41,700 nt of DNA from a virus. The translations under genes and the position numbers were made by a program. Below the pieces are notes generated by a model. That model was not told the origin of the DNA, ran no database searches, and was given only the letters and a program-made list of their open reading frames with translations. Shown one piece after another: positions 40,894 through 41,700 of the stretch. The stretch is taken from positions 1 to 41,700 of the IMG/VR virus record IMGVR_UViG_3300020407_000008; one strand, 5' to 3'. Within the stretch, counting starts at the first letter, position 1, and the number at the start of each line of letters is the position of its first letter.

Positions 40894-41523
40894 ATGCCCA
40901 TCTTCAAGACCCTCACCACGCCGAACGGCATCGCCGTCTCGTTCCACAAGCCCGGCACCGGGGAGATCAACTTCGCTGCCGGCGTGGTCGTCGTGCGCAT
41001 GCTCAGCTGGGTTGACCAGGCCACTCACGACGCGGCCCCTGGCACAGGTCAGGTGTGGAGCTGGGCCATCTCGGTCCCGATCGACCAGGCGGCCGACGTC
41101 GAAGCCGCGATGCTGGTCAGCGGCCCCTTCGCGGGCGGTTCGCGCGTCAGCGACACCTCGGGCAGCCTGGAGGCGCGCCGCGCACGCCGCTGGGCCGAGC
41201 TGAAGCAGCAGCGTGAGGTGCGCGAGTACGGCGGCTTCGTGTGGGACGGCTCGGCCTTCGACAGCGACCCGGAGAGCAGGGCGCGGATCATGGGCGCCGT
41301 GCAGCTGGCCGTGCTGGCGGCCGCGGAAGGCCAGCCCTTCGAGCGCACCTGGGTGCTGGCCGACGACACCACCCGCGTGCTGTCAGGCGACGACATGGTC
41401 GCCGTCGGCCTGGCGCTTGGCCTGCACGTTGGCCGACTCTTCGACCAGGGCGTTCAGGTGCGTGCGCAGCTGGCCTTCAGCGACCAGCCTGAGGCGATCC
41501 TCTGGCCTGATGCTCAGGCTTGA
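40894..41523 (+). CDS. DUF4376-type tail/fibre-assembly protein
   Basis: A 209-residue protein. The C-terminal half has the DUF4376-like segment KQQREVREYGGFVWDGSAFD and then RIMGAVQLAVLAA. Such proteins often end tail modules and may be fibre components or chaperones. The N-terminal half (MPIFKTLTTPNGIAVSFHKP) is a beta-rich domain not recognised. The ATG lies 13 bases after the previous stop. It is the last gene before the right end. Confidence 0.75.
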   Translation: MPIFKTLTTPNGIAVSFHKPGTGEINFAAGVVVVRMLSWVDQATHDAAPGTGQVWSWAISVPIDQAADVEAAMLVSGPFAGGSRVSDTSGSLEARRARRWAELKQQREVREYGGFVWDGSAFDSDPESRARIMGAVQLAVLAAAEGQPFERTWVLADDTTRVLSGDDMVAVGLALGLHVGRLFDQGVQVRAQLAFSDQPEAILWPDAQA

Positions 41524-41528
41524 CATCC

Positions 41529-41537
41529 TGTGGACAA
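41529..41537 (+). other. DnaA-box-like nonamer near the right end
   Basis: TGTGGACAA is the complement of TTGTCCACA, a variant DnaA box. It counterparts the left-end nonamer at 534-542. It could be chance. Confidence 0.25.
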
Positions 41538-41556
41538 CTCTGCGCACCCGCAGAGT
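41537..41556 (+). promoter_or_regulatory. Activator dyad copy 3, at the right end
   Basis: ACTCTGCG-CACC-CGCAGAGT is a perfect 8-bp-arm dyad, the best of the three copies of the Mor-site candidate. No phage gene lies downstream before the right terminus, so it may point into host DNA, act on the transpososome, or be the relic of a lost operon. Confidence 0.5.
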
Positions 41557-41582
41557 CAGCCCGCGCTTTTTTCACGTCCGAC

Positions 41583-41639
41583 CCGTGCAAAAGGGCTCGC
41601 CAACCGTGCAAAAACTTTTGCTAAATCGTGCAAAAGCGA
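41583..41639 (-). repeat. Right end transposase sites R1-R3 and right terminus
   Basis: GTGCAAAA occurs at 41585-41592, 41605-41612 and 41629-41636, all in the orientation inverse to the left copies. The outermost, CGTGCAAAAGCGA, is the right terminus and pairs with L1. Three spaced sites are typical of Mu-like right ends. Confidence 0.7.
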
Positions 41640-41700
41640 GCGCCGCGCCACATTCCAGCGTGAACTGCAGCAGCGGCCGGCCTTCATGCTCGAGGCGCAT
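41640..41700 (-). pseudogene. Host sensor protein, upstream fragment on the other side of the prophage
   Basis: The minus strand reads MRLEHEGRPLLQFTLECGAA, with the frame open at the window edge, so the first Met may be internal. The segment resembles the strand before a PAC exit motif, which fits the fragment at 1-90 being the continuation. Joining the two flanks directly appears to leave out roughly ten residues normally found between them, and no 5-base target duplication is seen. The two flanks may therefore not be the product of a simple insertion. Confidence 0.4.

Larger units (their letters stand above)
91..41639. mobile_element. Mu-like transposable prophage (BcepMu-type early region, siphovirus-type tail)
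   Basis: The element is bounded by inverted 12-base termini, TCGGTTTTGCAC at 91-102 and the complement of TCGCTTTTGCAC at 41628-41639, with one mismatch. Inside are a DDE transposase, a MuB-like ATPase, GemA-like, DUF3164 and Mor-like proteins, a repressor, lysis genes, terminase, portal, capsid and a complete lambda-like tail set. Early genes run leftward from about 10.6 kb and most late genes run rightward. All core modules look intact, so the prophage may be active. No target duplication could be found at the ends. Confidence 0.93.

Noticed and set aside
1-41700. CRISPR array, tRNA or tyrosine/serine integrase att site
   Set aside because: No regularly spaced repeats, no cloverleaf sequences and no integrase were seen; integration is explained by the DDE transposase.

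Overview
The window is almost entirely one Mu-like transposable prophage (about 41.5 kb, 91 to 41639), with about 90 and 61 bases of host DNA at its ends. The evidence is a DDE transposase of the MuA class, a MuB-like ATPase, a GemA-like protein, a DUF3164 protein, a Mor-family activator, Mu-type head genes, and inverted termini (TCGGTTTTGCAC on the left, TCGCTTTTGCAC on the right read inward). Both host flanks read on the minus strand as pieces of a PAS/PAC sensory protein that the element interrupts. High GC, the flanks and a prophage-borne PEP-CTERM protein suggest a Burkholderiales-type betaproteobacterium; this host call is inference.

Layout. 91-557: left end with transposase-site-like repeats and a cluster of GAAGTCGGACGT repeats. 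558-10629: leftward early operon of 21 genes, most overlapping by 1-4 bases: gp16-like DNA-binding protein, small protein, transposase, ATPase, many small helix-turn-helix, zinc-ribbon and unknown proteins, DUF3164, HNH protein, GemA-like, Mor-like. 10630-10714: divergent control region with an early promoter holding a dyad in its spacer. 10715-11842: repressor and small immunity-region genes. 11965-13591: endolysin, holin, Rz and nested Rz1. 13596-17183: a cement/Ig-like protein and an SGNH-like fibre protein. 17269-18021: PEP-CTERM cargo gene. 18106-23025: coiled-coil protein, small and large terminase, portal, head morphogenesis. 23164-24763: two-gene leftward cargo module (soluble protein plus four-helix membrane protein) with a Rex-like layout. 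24998-30611: protease/capsid fusion, connectors, tail tube. 30620-31329: tail chaperones joined by a canonical -1 frameshift site. 31326-41523: tape measure, tail tip, J-like receptor protein and small distal proteins. 41524-41639: right end.

How it works together. The repressor probably silences the leftward early promoter at 10672-10699. When that promoter is free, the operon makes the transposition proteins and, last, the Mor-family activator. Two late blocks (lysis from 11965, capsid from 24998) are each preceded by the same dyad, CTGCG-N4-CGCAG followed by AGTTACC, and a third, more perfect copy lies at the right end. These are the best candidates for the Mor-like binding site. The tail is siphovirus type, with no sheath or contractile baseplate genes, so the phage pairs a BcepMu-like early region with a lambda-like tail.

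The most unusual content is the accessory cargo: the Rex-like pair, the PEP-CTERM protein, the immunity-region genes sharing an FHG-V-V motif, and the Ig/SGNH pair. All functions here are inferred from reading the sequence; no database search was run.
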